DNA from: Buddleja alternifolia
Lineage: Eukaryota; Streptophyta; Magnoliopsida; Lamiales; Scrophulariaceae
NCBI GenBank assembly: GCA_019426215.1
Contig: WHWC01000109.1
Location: 1 to 64,000 of the forward strand
DNA length: 64,000 nt
Direction: 5' to 3'
The position numbers and the translations under genes are program-made. Each line of letters starts with the position of its first letter. Within the stretch, counting starts at the first letter, position 1. Positions 22,770 to 36,155 of the stretch are shown in pieces. A model generated the notes under the pieces. It had not been told where the DNA came from. It worked only from the letters and a program-made list of their open reading frames with translations, and did not search any database.

Positions 22770-24468
22770 TGATGACTTATAGTTATTTAATAATAAAAGG
22801 CATTGTTTTGTTTTCACATAAATCTTATCTACGTCTATAAGTAGTGTAAAACGTTTTGTCCATATTTTCAGTGCAATCTCTATACTTCCTATGAGATAGG
22901 AAGATCGACAATAGAGAGATTGCTCTTGATTGCTTAATTAGTTCGCAAGTGACATGACGTCTTTAATGGACAAATAAGGACTTGGAATACTTGTACAATC
23001 TAAGCTTTGACATGAGAGTGCAAGTCGAACACCATGTGATGGTGGGAGATTAAGGTTGTAGACACATCAGTGGAACTGATATGCTCGAACATGACTCGCA
23101 TCGGTTCTGCCACATGAGTTTTTATTTTGTGATTGTCAATGACAGAACCGTTTATTCGTAATAGGTATAAGTGAACCAATGACCTGAAACATCTGGCTGA
23201 AGATAAACTTGTGACGTCAAGTCTGTAACTAGAGTAGTTAGACCCAATTGACCCGTCGGCGGGGTCGACCTTGAAATGCGGCTCGATGGACAAGTGGTAG
23301 TCTTAACTGATAACTAATATGTGATTTGTTCTTTCATAAGTGAATGAGAAAGTGTTCTATGTGATTACAGATGATCGAAAGCAATAAGAGTCAGTTGTGC
23401 GAGGCACAAAAACGAACTCAATGATCTCGTATTATTAATTAATACATATGGTTAAGTTTAGTGAGATTGGCTTTACCGTGACTCTCACTTGACTGGGACA
23501 CGTGAATAAAGGGTTTATATGTATACAGTATTTATGATTGAAAGGTTGTGGAATGATCCATTCATTCGATTTCGTTTGGGCTACGAAGTGGGCCACGTGA
23601 CTGGCTAGGTGTTACCCACTTCCTTTGGATTTCTCTTATTGCCAAACGAAACGAACTTAAAGAGTCGCAGTAAAGGATTGCTAAAGAAAAATAAAAGAAT
23701 TTTTCTATTCAGAACTAGGTGATTTAATTTATGGGATAAATTAAATGTGGTTAATTAATTTCTCATTGGATGAAATAATTAATTAAAAGAATAAAATTAA
23801 TTATTAATTAGTTTTTTGAAGAAATAAATTAATGAATTAATTTATCTAATTAATTTGGTTATTTAATTAATTTATTTATTTATTTATTGGATATAATAAA
23901 TAATTGATTAAATAATAGAGAATTAATTAAAATACAAGACGAGTCGAACTAAGTGGAGGGAGTCCAGTTGGACGCCCATTATGGACCAGTTGGGCGTCCA
24001 CTTGGATGCTCAACATTGGCTCTAGAGTCTTGTCTTGGTCAACGAATCAAGTGATACTAAATACATCACTTAAGGCTTTTAACCTAGAAGAAAGAATTAC
24101 ACAACTTACAACTCTCCTAGAAAGAAAAAGAAAAACTCTTCCATCTCTCTCCACACACTAGCCGTCGGTCAAGGAAGATAAGAAGGGGAAATTTTTCTTT
24201 ATCAATCCGCATGATAATTTAGAGGTCACGTGACTTCATTGTTCTAATTAGACTTCAAGAAAATTTTAGAGATTTCAAGAAGACTGGATTATACAAGGAT
24301 TGGAGATATAAACTCTACATCAAATTCAGATTTTCAAGAAGAGCCGAGTTCTCCAACCACTTCGCTACAACGGGTAAGTTTTAGCGAGTTTTATGATTCA
24401 TATATGCAAATCAAGATGTTACTGTGGGTGATTTTTTATTCCATTGCGTATTCTTGTGAAACCCAACA
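22770..24468 (+). repeat. 5' LTR of Copia-D, left-truncated
   Basis: It aligns with 44985-46647 from the phrase AAAGGCATTGTTTTGTTTTC onward and ends GAAACCCAACA. The first 60-80 bp are replaced by CACTA element 2. Confidence 0.88.
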
Positions 24469-24469
24469 G

Positions 24470-24481
24470 TGGTATCAGAGT
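24470..24481 (+). other. Primer binding site of Copia-D
   Basis: TGGTATCAGAGT, one base off the usual TGGTATCAGAGC, sits one base after the LTR end. Confidence 0.88.
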
Positions 24482-25779
24482 CAATCTCTGATCTGCTTAT
24501 TTGATCATCGTTATATGATTCTTGATATGCATATTATGTGTTTTTGAAGCATGTGTTTTTATGCGTTGTTAAATCTGCATTTTTATGGTTTTTAGCCTAG
24601 AAATTGATTTTTTATGTTTATTGTAAATCTGGGATTTTCTATGAGATGAGGAAAATCAAGAAATGAGGAAAAATGGAGCTCCAAGGCCCCGTGTGGGCCG
24701 TGCGTGCGCACAAGGCGCTGTGCGCAGAACGGCGCCTGACACACGGCCCGTTGAAATGGGTCATGGACCCGGGTCTGAAAATTCGGGTTCTGTAATGGGG
24801 TCAAATTTAGTATTCGGGTTTTGAGTAAATTTAATTATTTGGGTGGGTAAAAAGGATGATGACCTAGAATAATTCAAATTAAGCCCAATTGGAGAATTAC
24901 TTAAATTTTGACTTATTAATTGGTTTGGGCTTAATTTAATTTTTTCCAAATGGACCAATGAGTTGGTGATTTGGGTTTAAATTAAAACTAACCCAATAGA
25001 AATTAATAGCGCATAAATTATATTCTAATTAATTAATTTTAGGCCCAATTAAGTTAAATTCGAGTAGACCAAAATGGTGGTGACACGGGTTTGATGAAAT
25101 CAAGCCCAAATAAGATTAATTGGAATAAATATATTTAATTGGCATAATTAATTATGTTCTTTGAGATTAATAACTAATTTTTGAATTATATATTATTTTT
25201 CCTCAACTTGAAAAATACTTAGATATTTGAATAAGGAATATAAATTATTTTTCTTGGATGATTAATAATTAATTTTTTAATCAAATAAAAGTTTTTCAAT
25301 TTTTAGTAGCTTATCATAATAAAATAAGATTCGTTATTTTATGTATTCCTTTTAGTAGGACTAATATTATTTTAATTAAAAGTAGATATACTTAATTTAT
25401 AATTTTGTATATCTAAGTCATCTAGTAGAACTAGATTGATTTTGATTGAAATATAGAATATATAAAATTGAAAATTTTATAAAGAACTTTTTAGTTGGAC
25501 TAAAATTTTAAATAATCAACATAAGTGTTTTAATAATGTGAGCATATATTAAATATTGTGAGCAGGTCTTACGTGATGTTGACACCGATCATGGACTTAG
25601 GTTGATTCGATTTATCTTTTTTTATGGGTTGTAAAGCCGGAATTGAGGCTATTTATTGCTTTCTTAGAAATGATGTATAGGATGTTTTAAAGCATTGAAT
25701 AGAATAGTTCTCAAGACTGGTGGAGACATAGAGCCCATGAAGATTAGATAGGTTTCGTTTTTACCTTTTGTAATGGCCT
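24482..25779 (+). other. Leader of Copia-D, first part
   Basis: It matches the Copia-A leader 8401-9670, including the GC-rich block (24680-24750). It is interrupted in the phrase GTAATGGCCT by the solo Gypsy LTR and resumes at 40229 with GTTGGCTCGGG. Copia-A (9663) and Copia-C (51977) show the uninterrupted form of this site. Confidence 0.8.
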
Positions 25780-26337
25780 TGATGTGTATGGGTTTCACAC
25801 CAATAATATTTATATTAATAATAGGGATAATATGAGTATAATTGTGAGATATAATCGAGTAATGTAAGTGCGATAATGTAAATAACAAGAAATTTAACGT
25901 GGTTCGGTCCAAAAATTAAACCTACGTCCACGGGGATTCAAAAGGTGTCATTCACTATGCAAGAGATGGGGTATTTATACAAGTTTGATGGGGTGGGGTA
26001 AAATATAGAAAGTCAACTATGCTAATTATACATATAGTAAGAGAATAAATCAGCATCCTTCTAATTTTGGGTATATCTAATCATGGATCAATCATCATTA
26101 ATGCTAATAAATGGCTTAATCCCACCAGGTCTTCATTAAGGAAAGTATTGATTTGATTGATACTTGTCCCCAGCATTGCCTTATATAGATATACGCTCTC
26201 CCGCAGGTCCAGGTTGACAGGTCTTCCAACTCTTCCAGCTCTTTTGGCTCAGGCAGGACATTTTCCAGAATGGACTTGAATCCGCCTTCATAATGGGCTT
26301 TGGCCCATTAAACCTTGGACTTCCTCATCTTGGCCCA

Positions 26338-27852
26338 TGACCGTCCCAAGTGACATACGAAAGGGTCTAGAAGGGGGGGGGGGGTTGAATAGACCTTGAA
26401 GTCTTTTTCGACTTCAAAAAATTTCGTATCACTTTAAAGGTTTGAACGCTTTAGATGACTGAGCGCTTGGGTCAGACGCTTCAGAAAAAGTTAACTTAGA
26501 CTTAGTGATTTCAGCAGTTTACCAAAGTAGGGCAACGCTTAGATCGCTTAATCAGGGTTAGCATAGCGAAAATGAGTTTTAGCGTTCTTTTAGTTAATTT
26601 AATTGCTTTGCACTTTAACTTGTCTCTTTCAAAGATAAATGATGTACTAATAATAATAATAAGACAAATAAGGTAAATGACACAAGATATATAAGGTTCA
26701 CTGGGTGGTGTAATCCCAGCTACGTCCTTCTTCTCCTTTTTCACTTGGAGGAATTTACTAGAATGATTTTCGAAGAGTCACACAGAATCTTCTTCACAAT
26801 AGTAAAGGGTGAAAAAGATCTTGGGCTCCTTGATCACACAGACTTCAGCACCAATGAAGATCATCTTCTTCAAGCTTCTCTCACTCAGAAATACTGCCTG
26901 AAAGGATTCAACAACTTTTCTCACTCAGATGAAAGGTTGAGGTTTGTCACTAGGGTTTTGTTTGTTTTTGAAAAGATCAAACAACTTGGAATATCTCAGT
27001 TGGAATTTGAATTTCTTCTTTGGAAGATGTTTGAGATATTTGTGACTGTCTGGAATGTAGATAAAAAGCTTGAAAGATTTCGCTATGGAGTTTCTAAGCT
27101 TTTTCTCAGCAAGTTTTTCTTGTGTCTGTACGTAATTGTCTCTTGTAAAAATTGTATATCTCTATATTTAGGGTTTGCTGGGGTAAGGTATTTATAGGCA
27201 ATTTCTTGGGATCTGTCCGTTGGACACATGTAGGAGCGTGCCTCTCACTGGGCGCGTGAGTATACCTTTTCTCTGACATTCCTGAAAGTTCGCTGAAGCC
27301 GATTGGACGGGAGCAGCTGAAATTTTGAATCTTCTGACAGTCTGGTCAAAAGGTGGCTTGTCCACAAGTCACATTAACTTATCACAATTAATGCTCTTAT
27401 CACGCATTTAATGCATTTTGAATTTAATTCCTGTTGGAAATAAATGCCCGTTGAATGATTGCATTTAAGTCCTTCATGACTTGAGGATTTATTTAAGGTG
27501 ATTCTAACATAAGTCGCTTGAGGGATTTCGAGCGCTTGATCCATAAATCCTGAAATGAGATTTTTTAGCGTTTGACAGACGCTAAGAAGAAAATCTTTAT
27601 CTCCGGTTGACTTCAGACGCTGGTCTTCAACTTCTTCTCTAATAGACTCACCTAGAATTCTACTAGCGATTCAGTCACTAAGACTTAGTCTAAATTCTAC
27701 AAAGATAAAAATTACAAGCCTATAATAAATTGCAACTTTCAAACGCTTATACATCATTCTATGAAAAACGGAAACTTACATTGTATTTTTGGGGTCTAAC
27801 ATTAAATCCTATCTTGTCATCATCAAAACATCTAACATGAAATTTTCTAACA
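26338..27852 (-). repeat. 3' LTR of the Sirevirus-like element
   Basis: Bounded by TGACCGTCCCAAG and TTTTCTAACA. A poly-G tract at about 26372-26383 differs in length from its partner (38714-38728). A plus-strand 150-codon frame (26745-27197) recurs in the other LTR but is broken in the copy-2 LTR, so it is not called as a gene. Confidence 0.92.
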
Positions 27853-27866
27853 ATTTCCCCCCTTTT
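27853..27866 (-). other. Polypurine tract
   Basis: The minus strand reads AAAAGGGGGGAAAT directly against the 3' LTR. This is the plus-strand primer site for reverse transcription. Confidence 0.85.
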
Positions 27867-30852
27867 GATGATGTCAAGACTCTTATAACTCTTTTATAAT
27901 TTAAGAGTTACTTAAAAGAAAAGGCCCAAAGGAATATAAGTTAGCGTTTGAAAAGTTAGTAAAGTTAGCTAAAGTTAGATTAGCTTCAACAAGATGTTTC
28001 AGCGTTAAAACATTCATTCATTGAAAGAATTTAAAGCATACATGTTTTACACTGAAGGAAAACCACAAATAAAAAAGATAAAACAAAAAGAAGGATAAAT
28101 CATAAAAGGAAACCAATCACTTTTTCTGTTGCTTCACTCTTTCTTCGCCTTGTAGAACTTCTAACGCTAGTTCCAACAAGAGACGATCAATATCGATCAT
28201 TATCGCATGTTGAACTTCATCATAATCATGTCTACGAATCTGGCGCTTTCATTTAGTTCTAACAACCTTTCCGTCCAGTTCCTTGGTGGAATACCAAGTT
28301 CATGAATTAAGTCATGATAGATATCTCTTTGTCGATCATTTGACGGTCTCCAATTGACAGGTCGTTGTAGCGGTCCGGCATAAGCAGGAAATCCCATACT
28401 TTCTAAGAACTCGGGGTCCAATTCTGGAAGCGCGTACTTTCTGAGATAATACCTTGGCTTTCTTTTCTTGGATAGCATTTTCTTAATGCTTACTAATTCT
28501 TCGAACAATGAACGCCACTGCTTATTATCTGTCTTGGAAATTGCTTTGGACTTTTCTTTATCTTCCCCCTTCTTGATATTATCAAGGGAGTTCTTGAGTT
28601 CAGCGACATCGCGGCGCAAGAGTCTAACTTCTTCGATGAGAAGAGCAACTTGTTGAGCGACACTCTGAGCGGCGACATCGTATGAAGCGTGTCTTTCAGT
28701 ATCGGTCAGGGTGCTCTGAGCTAAGTGACGGTTGAATTCAGATGAGAGCTCAGCGATAAGAGGTGATATGCTTTGCATGATAGCAATATTGATTTTATTT
28801 GCAGCATTGCCAGTATCACGACTCCGCGTATCCGACACTATGCGGATATGTCTATCAGCAGCCTCAAAGATCTTGGAGTAGGAACCCTCAATGTTGGTAA
28901 GCGAGTTCCGGACTGCCTGTCTGAAGTCTCTGGCTTCTGAATCGCTCTCAGAATCTGAATCGGAAGAAGGACGCTCTGGGGACGAGAGTGGTCCGTAAGA
29001 TTTTGAAACTGCAGCCTTACCTTTGGATTTATCTCTGATAAAAGTTTCTTCAGGCGCTTGAGCAATTTCAACGTGCACTTCTTCAATCGCTCGATCCATG
29101 ATAGGATCTGCAATCGCTGGGGGCTCGACCACTGGGGTGCTTGAGGGATCTGGAAGTGGAGTGTCATCCTCAGTAGGAGCACTTTCTTCTTCTAAAATTT
29201 CGATGGAGGGAGAGGGTTCTCTAAGACCAATGACCCAGAGGGGGCCAAGGGCTTCCATCACATGCCTTGGACTGATCAGGCTAGATTGCGGGATAAAGAA
29301 TATAGCGTCTTCGCGCTCTTCGGTACTTAGTGCAAGTTGCACACCTTTCGGTAAAGCAATCCCTGAAGTATAACAGTTGAAGAAGTCCAAAATCAACGAC
29401 ATGAGCGCTTGAGCTGCTTCTTGGTCCACTGGCCCAATTAGCGAGATTATCTTGGCCACTTGAATATTGGATTCACTAAAGAGCACGGGGTGAAGAGTAT
29501 ATCCTCGAAAATTGTAACACCCAGAAAAGTGATTGAAACTGATGTCCAGCGCTTGGGCATTTTCAAACACTGCTCTCATTGCTCTGTGGAACTCAGCGAA
29601 CTCAGCGTGTTCATTTGAAACATCCACACGAATCTGACTCTGACCTGGAAGAAGAGGTTGTTTACTTGATGAAGCGTCTTCATTTAGGTCAAGAAAGACT
29701 CGTTGAATAAACCCGGCATGAGGATGCAAAACGTAGCGTCCACCTTGGCTATATAAGGCAAGTTGCTGGTGAATGTAGCTTTTGATTGGTTGTCTATATC
29801 GTGGCAAAGCGCTAACATTGCCTGCAATAATCTGACACTGTTGAAGCAAAAAGTTGCATAACCTCGGCGTCTGTACTCTATTCCAAATTCGAACAAAAAT
29901 GGATATCTGATCATTTCTTCAATGGTGTAGAAGTGAAAAACAAATTCTTCAGCCCACCTGGCTGTATTCATCATCCAACATTTTCCAAGTTTGTCCGCTT
30001 TCTTTTGTTCTTTGTTAGCAGCAAGGAACTTCTCAAAACGTTCCGTCTCTTCATCATAATCGTCAGCCCATAATCTGGCTAGATATTCACGAGCCTCATC
30101 TTCTATCCACGAGTTGACCGGATTTGGGCGCTCCGCAACAAGCGGTCCTTTACCTTTCCATAACTTAAGTGGATTAGGGGAGAGAGCGTTCTGGGGAGAT
30201 TTGACGACGGAGGGGATGGCTGAGTAGCCTATCTTGTTGAGATCTTCTTCATCTGGATCCTTGTTCCAATCACCCATGTGGGGGTTCTTGAAAACAATCT
30301 TGTTTTGGCCCTGAGGATAAAAAGACTCGTCTGAGCGACCGTTTGAATTGAAACGCTGAAGATCAAGGTCAGCTCTGTTGAAAACTGGACGATGAATATA
30401 CTCAAAGCGAGATTGAAGACACTCCAAGTTATATAGTCCTAGATTGGCAATACGCTCGAAGATTTCAAACTTGAGAGAGTTGGACAAATCGGGCCGATGG
30501 AGAGTTGTTTGAAATTGTATTTCCAACTCGGCAAGCGTTTGAGTGTCTCGTTCTCTGGCGGCATAATAAAATTCAACATCTGGAGTGTATCCGCGCGGGA
30601 AGAAATCGATGACACGAGGAGGAGGTCCCGTTGGCGTAGGAATAATGGCAATCGCTTCTGTTGGGATGGGGGCCACTTCTATCGACGGCTCAGCGTTTAA
30701 AGTCGCGTCACTGGCTGATGATGTTTCAGCGTTAGGAAGGGCTTGAGATGCTTCCTTAGCGATATCCACAACAGTTGCCATATCCACATCCACTTCAACT
30801 GGAATCTCGGATGAAAGAGGGGCATCGGCGATTGGTGCCTCTGGAGATACAT

Positions 30853-30935
30853 CTTAAGCTGATACATGTAAGCGATTGAGAAAAGCAAGCAAAATTGCCA
30901 CTAAGTAGAAAGATAGAAAAGACAAAATCGCTTAC
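30853..30935 (-). other. Inferred intron 2 of the envelope-position ORF
   Basis: The donor reads CAGG|GTAAGCGAT, nearly the same as intron 1. The acceptor is CTTAAG|ATGTATC. The 83-nt intron joins ...DDIPQ to a split Asp codon (G|AT) and VSPEAPIAD, phase 1. An alternative CAG six bases upstream would place a stop in frame. Confidence 0.65.
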
Positions 30936-31115
30936 CCTGAGGAATATCATCGACTATTTCAACCGCTTGATCTGTTTCTTGGACAGGTTCCTCAGGCTCT
31001 GGAACAATTTCTTCTGGATCTAAGTCAAGAAAGGAAGTTATAGGATCAGCACGAATGGGAATATCTAATTCTTCAAGGGTGTTGAGAACATATTGAATAT
31101 CCGCTTGACATTGTG

Positions 31116-31196
31116 CTGAAAGAATTTTTATCCTAGCGTTAGAGACTTAGAAACTAACGAGGAAAGGATATACTAATTTGCTTAGCAAATACTTAC
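31116..31196 (-). other. Inferred intron 1 of the envelope-position ORF
   Basis: The donor reads CAGG|GTAAGTATT and the acceptor ATTCTTTCAG|CACAATG. The 81-nt intron joins ...PSFQ to AQCQADIQ through a split Ala codon (G|CA), phase 1. Confidence 0.7.
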
Positions 31197-32204
31197 CCTG
31201 AAAACTAGGAAGCCTCTCAGATTGAGTAGCGGCTTGAGGATCTGAGCTGATTTTTGGAACAGCGTCAGAAGGAGGAACGCTCACTGACTGTCTAAGCGCT
31301 GGTTTCGCTGAAGCGCTAGAAGAGGCTGCGGGAGTAGAAATAAGAGTACGTCTTCGTGCAAGCGGTACTTCTTCTTCTACTATGTCCTCTTCCTCGGGAA
31401 CGGAAAAGATAAACTCTGGAGGAGGCGATGGAGATTTGGGAGAGGGAGAAGGAGAAGGGATCTTCTGCTTCTTTTTGGGCTCTGGCTTCTTCTTCTTGGG
31501 TTCAGGCTTCTGTTTCTTTGCTGGCTTGGATGGCTCAGCGACTTTGAGAGCTATCTTTCTCTTAGGTCGCTTGACCACCACCATCAGAATGTACCTTTAA
31601 TTCGGTCAGAATGGCCACCATCATCTTGTACTGTAGGTTTGTAACTTTATCGAATGTCCCTTTCCTGCATTCGATCATCTTTGAGCATATATCCGCGAGA
31701 ATAACATATTCTCCCTTCATGTCGTTCTCCTTGAAGTTCGGCTCGTATGCAGTAACAACATTTTCTTTCTTAACCAATTCCCAGACTTTTGTAGCATCTC
31801 CGGGATTGACGTGTTCCACCTCAGAACCATCATTGGGTAGAACCAATAATGAAGAAATCAAAGAAGGGCTGAGAACAAAAGTCTCTTTAGCGAAGGGGAA
31901 GACGCAGGATATGGAATTTTCGTCTTCAGAAATCTGGGCATTGTTGAAAAAGTGGAGAGATTCATCTTCAAAGTAATTGAAAATAGTAGTGATCATAGTA
32001 ATTGAAAATAGTAGTGATCATATCTCTCAAACCAGATTCTTGAACGAGTGGAAGAATCATTCGAAGAGGAAAGTTCTGGTTATCAAATAGATAGTCCCAG
32101 TCAACCAGAAATCCGGCGTTAACAGTGACTGGTTTTTCACCACGGGAAGCTTTTTCGGTAGCAGACTTGGATGATTTGGAAGATTTTGAAACTTTGGGTG
32201 CCAT

Positions 32205-33075
32205 TGCTGAAGGTTTGAAAGCTTTTTGAGAGAGAGAAGTATTTGCCTTAAGAAAGATGAAGATTTTTACAGTAGAGAGAATTTGTGAGAGTGATAAAAT
32301 CTGACTGTAAAGACCTTGAAGGGTTTAAATAGAGGCAAAAATTACCGTTTCAATGGCTACGATGTTGACACGTGGACAGTCAAAGAGTTTGAATTTTGAA
32401 AGGAGTCAAATCTGATACGTTTTAGGAAAATACGGATGCAAAAAGTGTGGTAAAATAGTTTATCAGTTACCAAAAAGTGCAAAATTTTGGGATCCGCAGT
32501 TACCAAATTAATTGAAAAACGTTTGAAAAGATTTGAAATTTTCAGCGTGAAATACACGCGCCTGATAGTACACTGGCACGTAATCCGACTCGTGCAGACC
32601 TGAACTGTCTTGGTTTTAGATAAATGTCAATAACCGTCAGTTTGATTTGATAGACACGTGTGGGTAGTTATCAAATCTAATCTTTATACTTATCCACACG
32701 CAATCCTTTTATCGATGAAACTATGCATGATTTTAAAATAATTTTCTTAGCGTTATCGTGGGAATTTCGTTACCGCTTAAGACTTTTGAAGAACAACAAA
32801 AAAAGTTTGTAAAGTTTGTGGTAAAGTCAATCGCTTGAAATGACAATTTTATTTAGAGATTGACTTCGTCGTGCATAAAGATAAGCGCTAGTGATTAATG
32901 CATATAATTTTAAATCATTTTTGATCACAGTCGCTTATAAATTGTTATAAGTACAATTTTAAAGTTTTCCCTAAAATTGATGACTTTTTTCAGATTTTGT
33001 CAAAACGCTTTAGATATAAACATAAGGTGGATTCCCCCTAAGTTATATGCCTATTTAAATATGATGCTTTATGAT
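32205..33075 (-). other. Spacer between pol and the envelope-position ORF
   Basis: There is no conserved frame here. It probably contains the splice acceptor or internal promoter for the downstream ORF, but I cannot point to one. Confidence 0.5.
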
Positions 33076-36000
33076 TTAAGCGTTTAAATCAATCATACCT
33101 AATTCACTTCTCAAAGTGAGAAAGCGTTGTTCGTTGAGCGCTTTGGTGAAGATATCTACCAATTGTTTGTCAGTGCCAATGAAGTGCATGGATATATCTT
33201 TCTTTTGAACATGGTCACGCAAGAAATGGTATCTAATGTCAATGTGTTTAGTTCTAGAGTGAAGGACAGGATTTTGGGTCACAGCTAAAGAGCTTTGGTT
33301 ATCACAATGGATTGGGGTAGGACCTAGGATAATTCCATAGTCTCTAAGTTGTTGCATCATCCAAAGAATTTGCGCACAACAGCTCCCAACGGCTACATAT
33401 TCCGCCTCAGCGATAGAAGTCGCTATGGATTGTTGTTTCTTACTATGCCACGAAACTATTCTATCACCTAGAAATTGACAAGTACCACTAGTACTTTTCC
33501 AATCCATTTTGCATCCTGCAAAATCTGCGTCCGAATAACCAATTAGTTCAAAAGGAGAGTCCCGTGAATACCATAAGCTCACATTTTGTGTGCCTTTTAG
33601 GTATTTAAGGATTCTCTTGGCAGCATATAAGTGTGATTCTCTAGGATCAGCTTGAAAGCGTGCACACATGCATACCGAAAACATAATATCCGGTCTACTA
33701 GCGGTAAGATAAAGAAGTGATCCAATGATACTTCTATAGTTAGTGATATCAATTCTCTTCCCACTTTCATCTTTATCTAACTTAAGCGTTTGGCTCATCG
33801 GAATTTTTGAAGATGATGCATTTTCCATACTAAATTTATTAATCATATCTTTTGTATATTTAACTTGGTTAATAAATATTCCATTAGGGAGTTGTTTAAT
33901 TTGTAATCCCAAGAAGAAAGTTAATTCACCCATCATGCTCATTTCAAATTGATCTTACATCATTTTCGAAAATTTCTCACACAATCGCTTATTTGTAGAA
34001 CCAAATATAATGTCATCAACATAAATTTGGACTAAGAGAATATCTTCATTATGGGTAATTTTAAATAATGTTGTGTCAACGCTGCCTTTTGAAAAGCCTT
34101 TACCTATAAGGAAGATAGAGAGAGTGTCATACCATACTCTTGGTGCTTGTTTAAGGCCATAGAGTGCCTTATCCAGCTTATAGACCATACTTTTGCCATG
34201 GTTGTTGATGAATCCTGGAGGTTGCTCCACATAGACTTTTTCTTGGAGTTTACCATTCAAGAATGCACTCTTCACGTCCATTGGATACACCGTGAATTTG
34301 TTGAATGCGTCAAACGCTAGGAACATACGAATCGCTTCAAGACGGGCTACTGGGGCATATGTCTCATCAAAATCAATTCCCTCTGCTTGACAATAACCCT
34401 GAGCGACTAGTCTGGCTTTGTTTCTTATAACAATGCCATCTTTGTCCATCTTGTTCCTAAAAACCCATCTAGTCCCAATGACTCCTTGATGAGTTGGCCT
34501 TGGTACTAGCGTCCAAACCTTGCTTCTCTCAAATTGGTTAAGTTCTTCTTGCATTGCTTCAACCCAACTGGAATCACTGAGCGCTTCATTCACTTTCTTT
34601 GGTTCCATTTGAGATAAGAAACTTGCGAACATGGCCTCATTAATTGTAGCTGGCCTAGTTCTAACAGGTGCTTCCATATCTCCAATTACTAGCTCTGGTG
34701 GATGCTCTCTAAGCCATTTACGGTCTGGTTGGAAGGGGTTGAGAGACTCTTGATCAACAATCGCTTGATCCCTATTGGTGTCTGGCGCAGTCGCTTCATC
34801 ATTCACAGTTCCAGTTTGCTCTTGATGATTATTCTCTTCATGATCATCAGCGATTCTGACTTTATCATCATTTGTAACCTCACGAGTAACCTTAGAAATA
34901 GGCACAAAGATCTCATCATCAGCGTCATCATCACTATCATCATTGAGATTAATTTGTGACGCTTGTTGGTCAAGATCTTTAATTCCTACATCATCAGGAT
35001 TAACCTTACTCGGTTCTTGGTTAGCATCATCAAACACAACATGAATGGATTCTTCAACCTTCGATTTGATCTTATTTAGGATGCGAAAACTCTTTCCATT
35101 CTTGGCATAGCCTAGAAAGATTCCCTCATCCGCTTTAGGATCAAAAGTCTTTAGGCTGTGGGACCCATTATTATGAATGAAACATTTTGAACCAAATACA
35201 TGAAAATATGAAACGTTAGGCTTACGTCCCTTCCACAACTCATATAGAGTCTTCTCATGTTGCTTGTTGATCATACACCGGTTCTGAGTGTAGCAAGCTG
35301 TGTTGATGGCTTCGGCCCAAAACCTTTGAGGCAGCTTAGACTCTGCAAGCATTGTCCTAGCGGCTTCTTTAAGCATTCTGTTCCGTCGCTCAGCAACTCC
35401 ATTTTGTTGAGGTGTTCTAGGAGCAGAATACTCATGAAGTATTCCAAAATCTGTACAAAACTTCTCAACAAATTGGTTAGTAAATTCAGTTCCTCTATCG
35501 CTTCTAATTCTCGTCACTTTTAGATCTTTTAAATTTTGCAATTGACGGATTAGCGCTGTGAGCTTGACACTAGTTTCATCTTTGGTCACTAGAAATTCTA
35601 CCCATGTATAGCGAGAGAAATCATCAACGATTACTAGCGAGTATTTTTTACCACTGACACTCATGATTTGAATAGGACCAAACAAATCTAAATGTAATAG
35701 TTCAAGAATTCTAGAAGTAGATAGATATGGTTTCTTCTTAAAAGATGATTTAACTTGTTTACCCATTTGACATGCATCACATAAGCGATTCTTTTGAAAG
35801 GAACCCTTAGGTAATCCCTCTACAAGATTTAGCGATATTAACAGAGAGATTGCCTTAAAGTTGAGGTGATTCATCTTTCTCTACCATAACCAACCCAATT
35901 CATTTTGACTTTTAGCAATAAAGCATGTGGGGTTGTTATCAAATGTAGAATCCCAATCCACTAAATACACATTATTTGTCCTTTTCTCTCTTAGTTTCGT

Positions 36001-36150
36001 AGACTTAGTCTTAGCGTCGTTGACATAGCAGAAGTCGCTTGAAAAATTAACATCAAAGCCTTTATCATAAAATTGACTAATGCTCAACAAATTATGCTTA
36101 AGACCCTCAACATAATATACATCACTGATCATGATGTTCCCCCTATGCAT
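33076..36150 (-). pseudogene. pol: Sirevirus-like integrase, reverse transcriptase and RNase H, two nonsense codons
   Basis: One frame runs from 36150 to 33076, broken only by TAG at 35883 and TAA at 33957. In order: GAG-pre-integrase (YVEGLKHNLLSISQFYDKG), zinc-binding region ending [10 protein letters not shown], integrase core ([35 protein letters not shown]), RT ([36 protein letters not shown]) and RNase H (SDADFAG, AEAEYVA, CDNQSS, TKHIDIRYHF, VDIFTKAL). The TAG replaces the His expected in the LWHRKMNHL zinc site. The TAA falls where relatives usually have Gln (MM-Q-DQFEM), one C-to-T change. Otherwise the 1000-plus codons are well preserved, which suits the similar LTRs. Confidence 0.92.
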
Positions 36151-36155
36151 GATAC

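Larger units (their letters stand above)
28200..32204 (-). pseudogene. Spliced envelope-position ORF of the Sirevirus-like element, frameshifted
   Basis: An extra gene lies downstream of RNase H, where Sireviruses often carry an envelope-like ORF. I infer three exons: 32204-31197, 31115-30936 and 30852-28200. Both introns are phase 1 with GT-AG ends, and exon 2 is open throughout (AQCQADIQYVLNTLEELDIP...). Exon 1 starts MAPKVSKSSKSSK and its middle resembles the plant 'putative transposon protein' domain (FPFAKETFVLSPSLISSLL); a KKxPEPKKK basic stretch follows. The C-terminal half has acidic/proline-rich parts and a coiled coil (LLIEEVRLLRRDVAELKNSL). Lesions are a 25-bp tandem duplication at 31972-32021, a one-base shift near 31575-31600 and a one-base loss in an A5 run at 29848-29852. 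I see no clear signal peptide or membrane segment. Function is unknown. Confidence 0.75.

Noticed and set aside
26745..27197. 150-codon plus-strand frame in the Sirevirus LTR, present again at 39088-39540
   Set aside because: The two LTRs were identical at insertion, so sharing proves nothing. The homologous place in the copy-2 LTR (about 15025-15090) is broken by an early stop.
28200..32204. Idea that the envelope-position ORF is a captured host gene
   Set aside because: Its position between RNase H and the polypurine tract and its resemblance to the plant transposon-protein domain fit a Sirevirus third ORF; no host gene family was recognisable.
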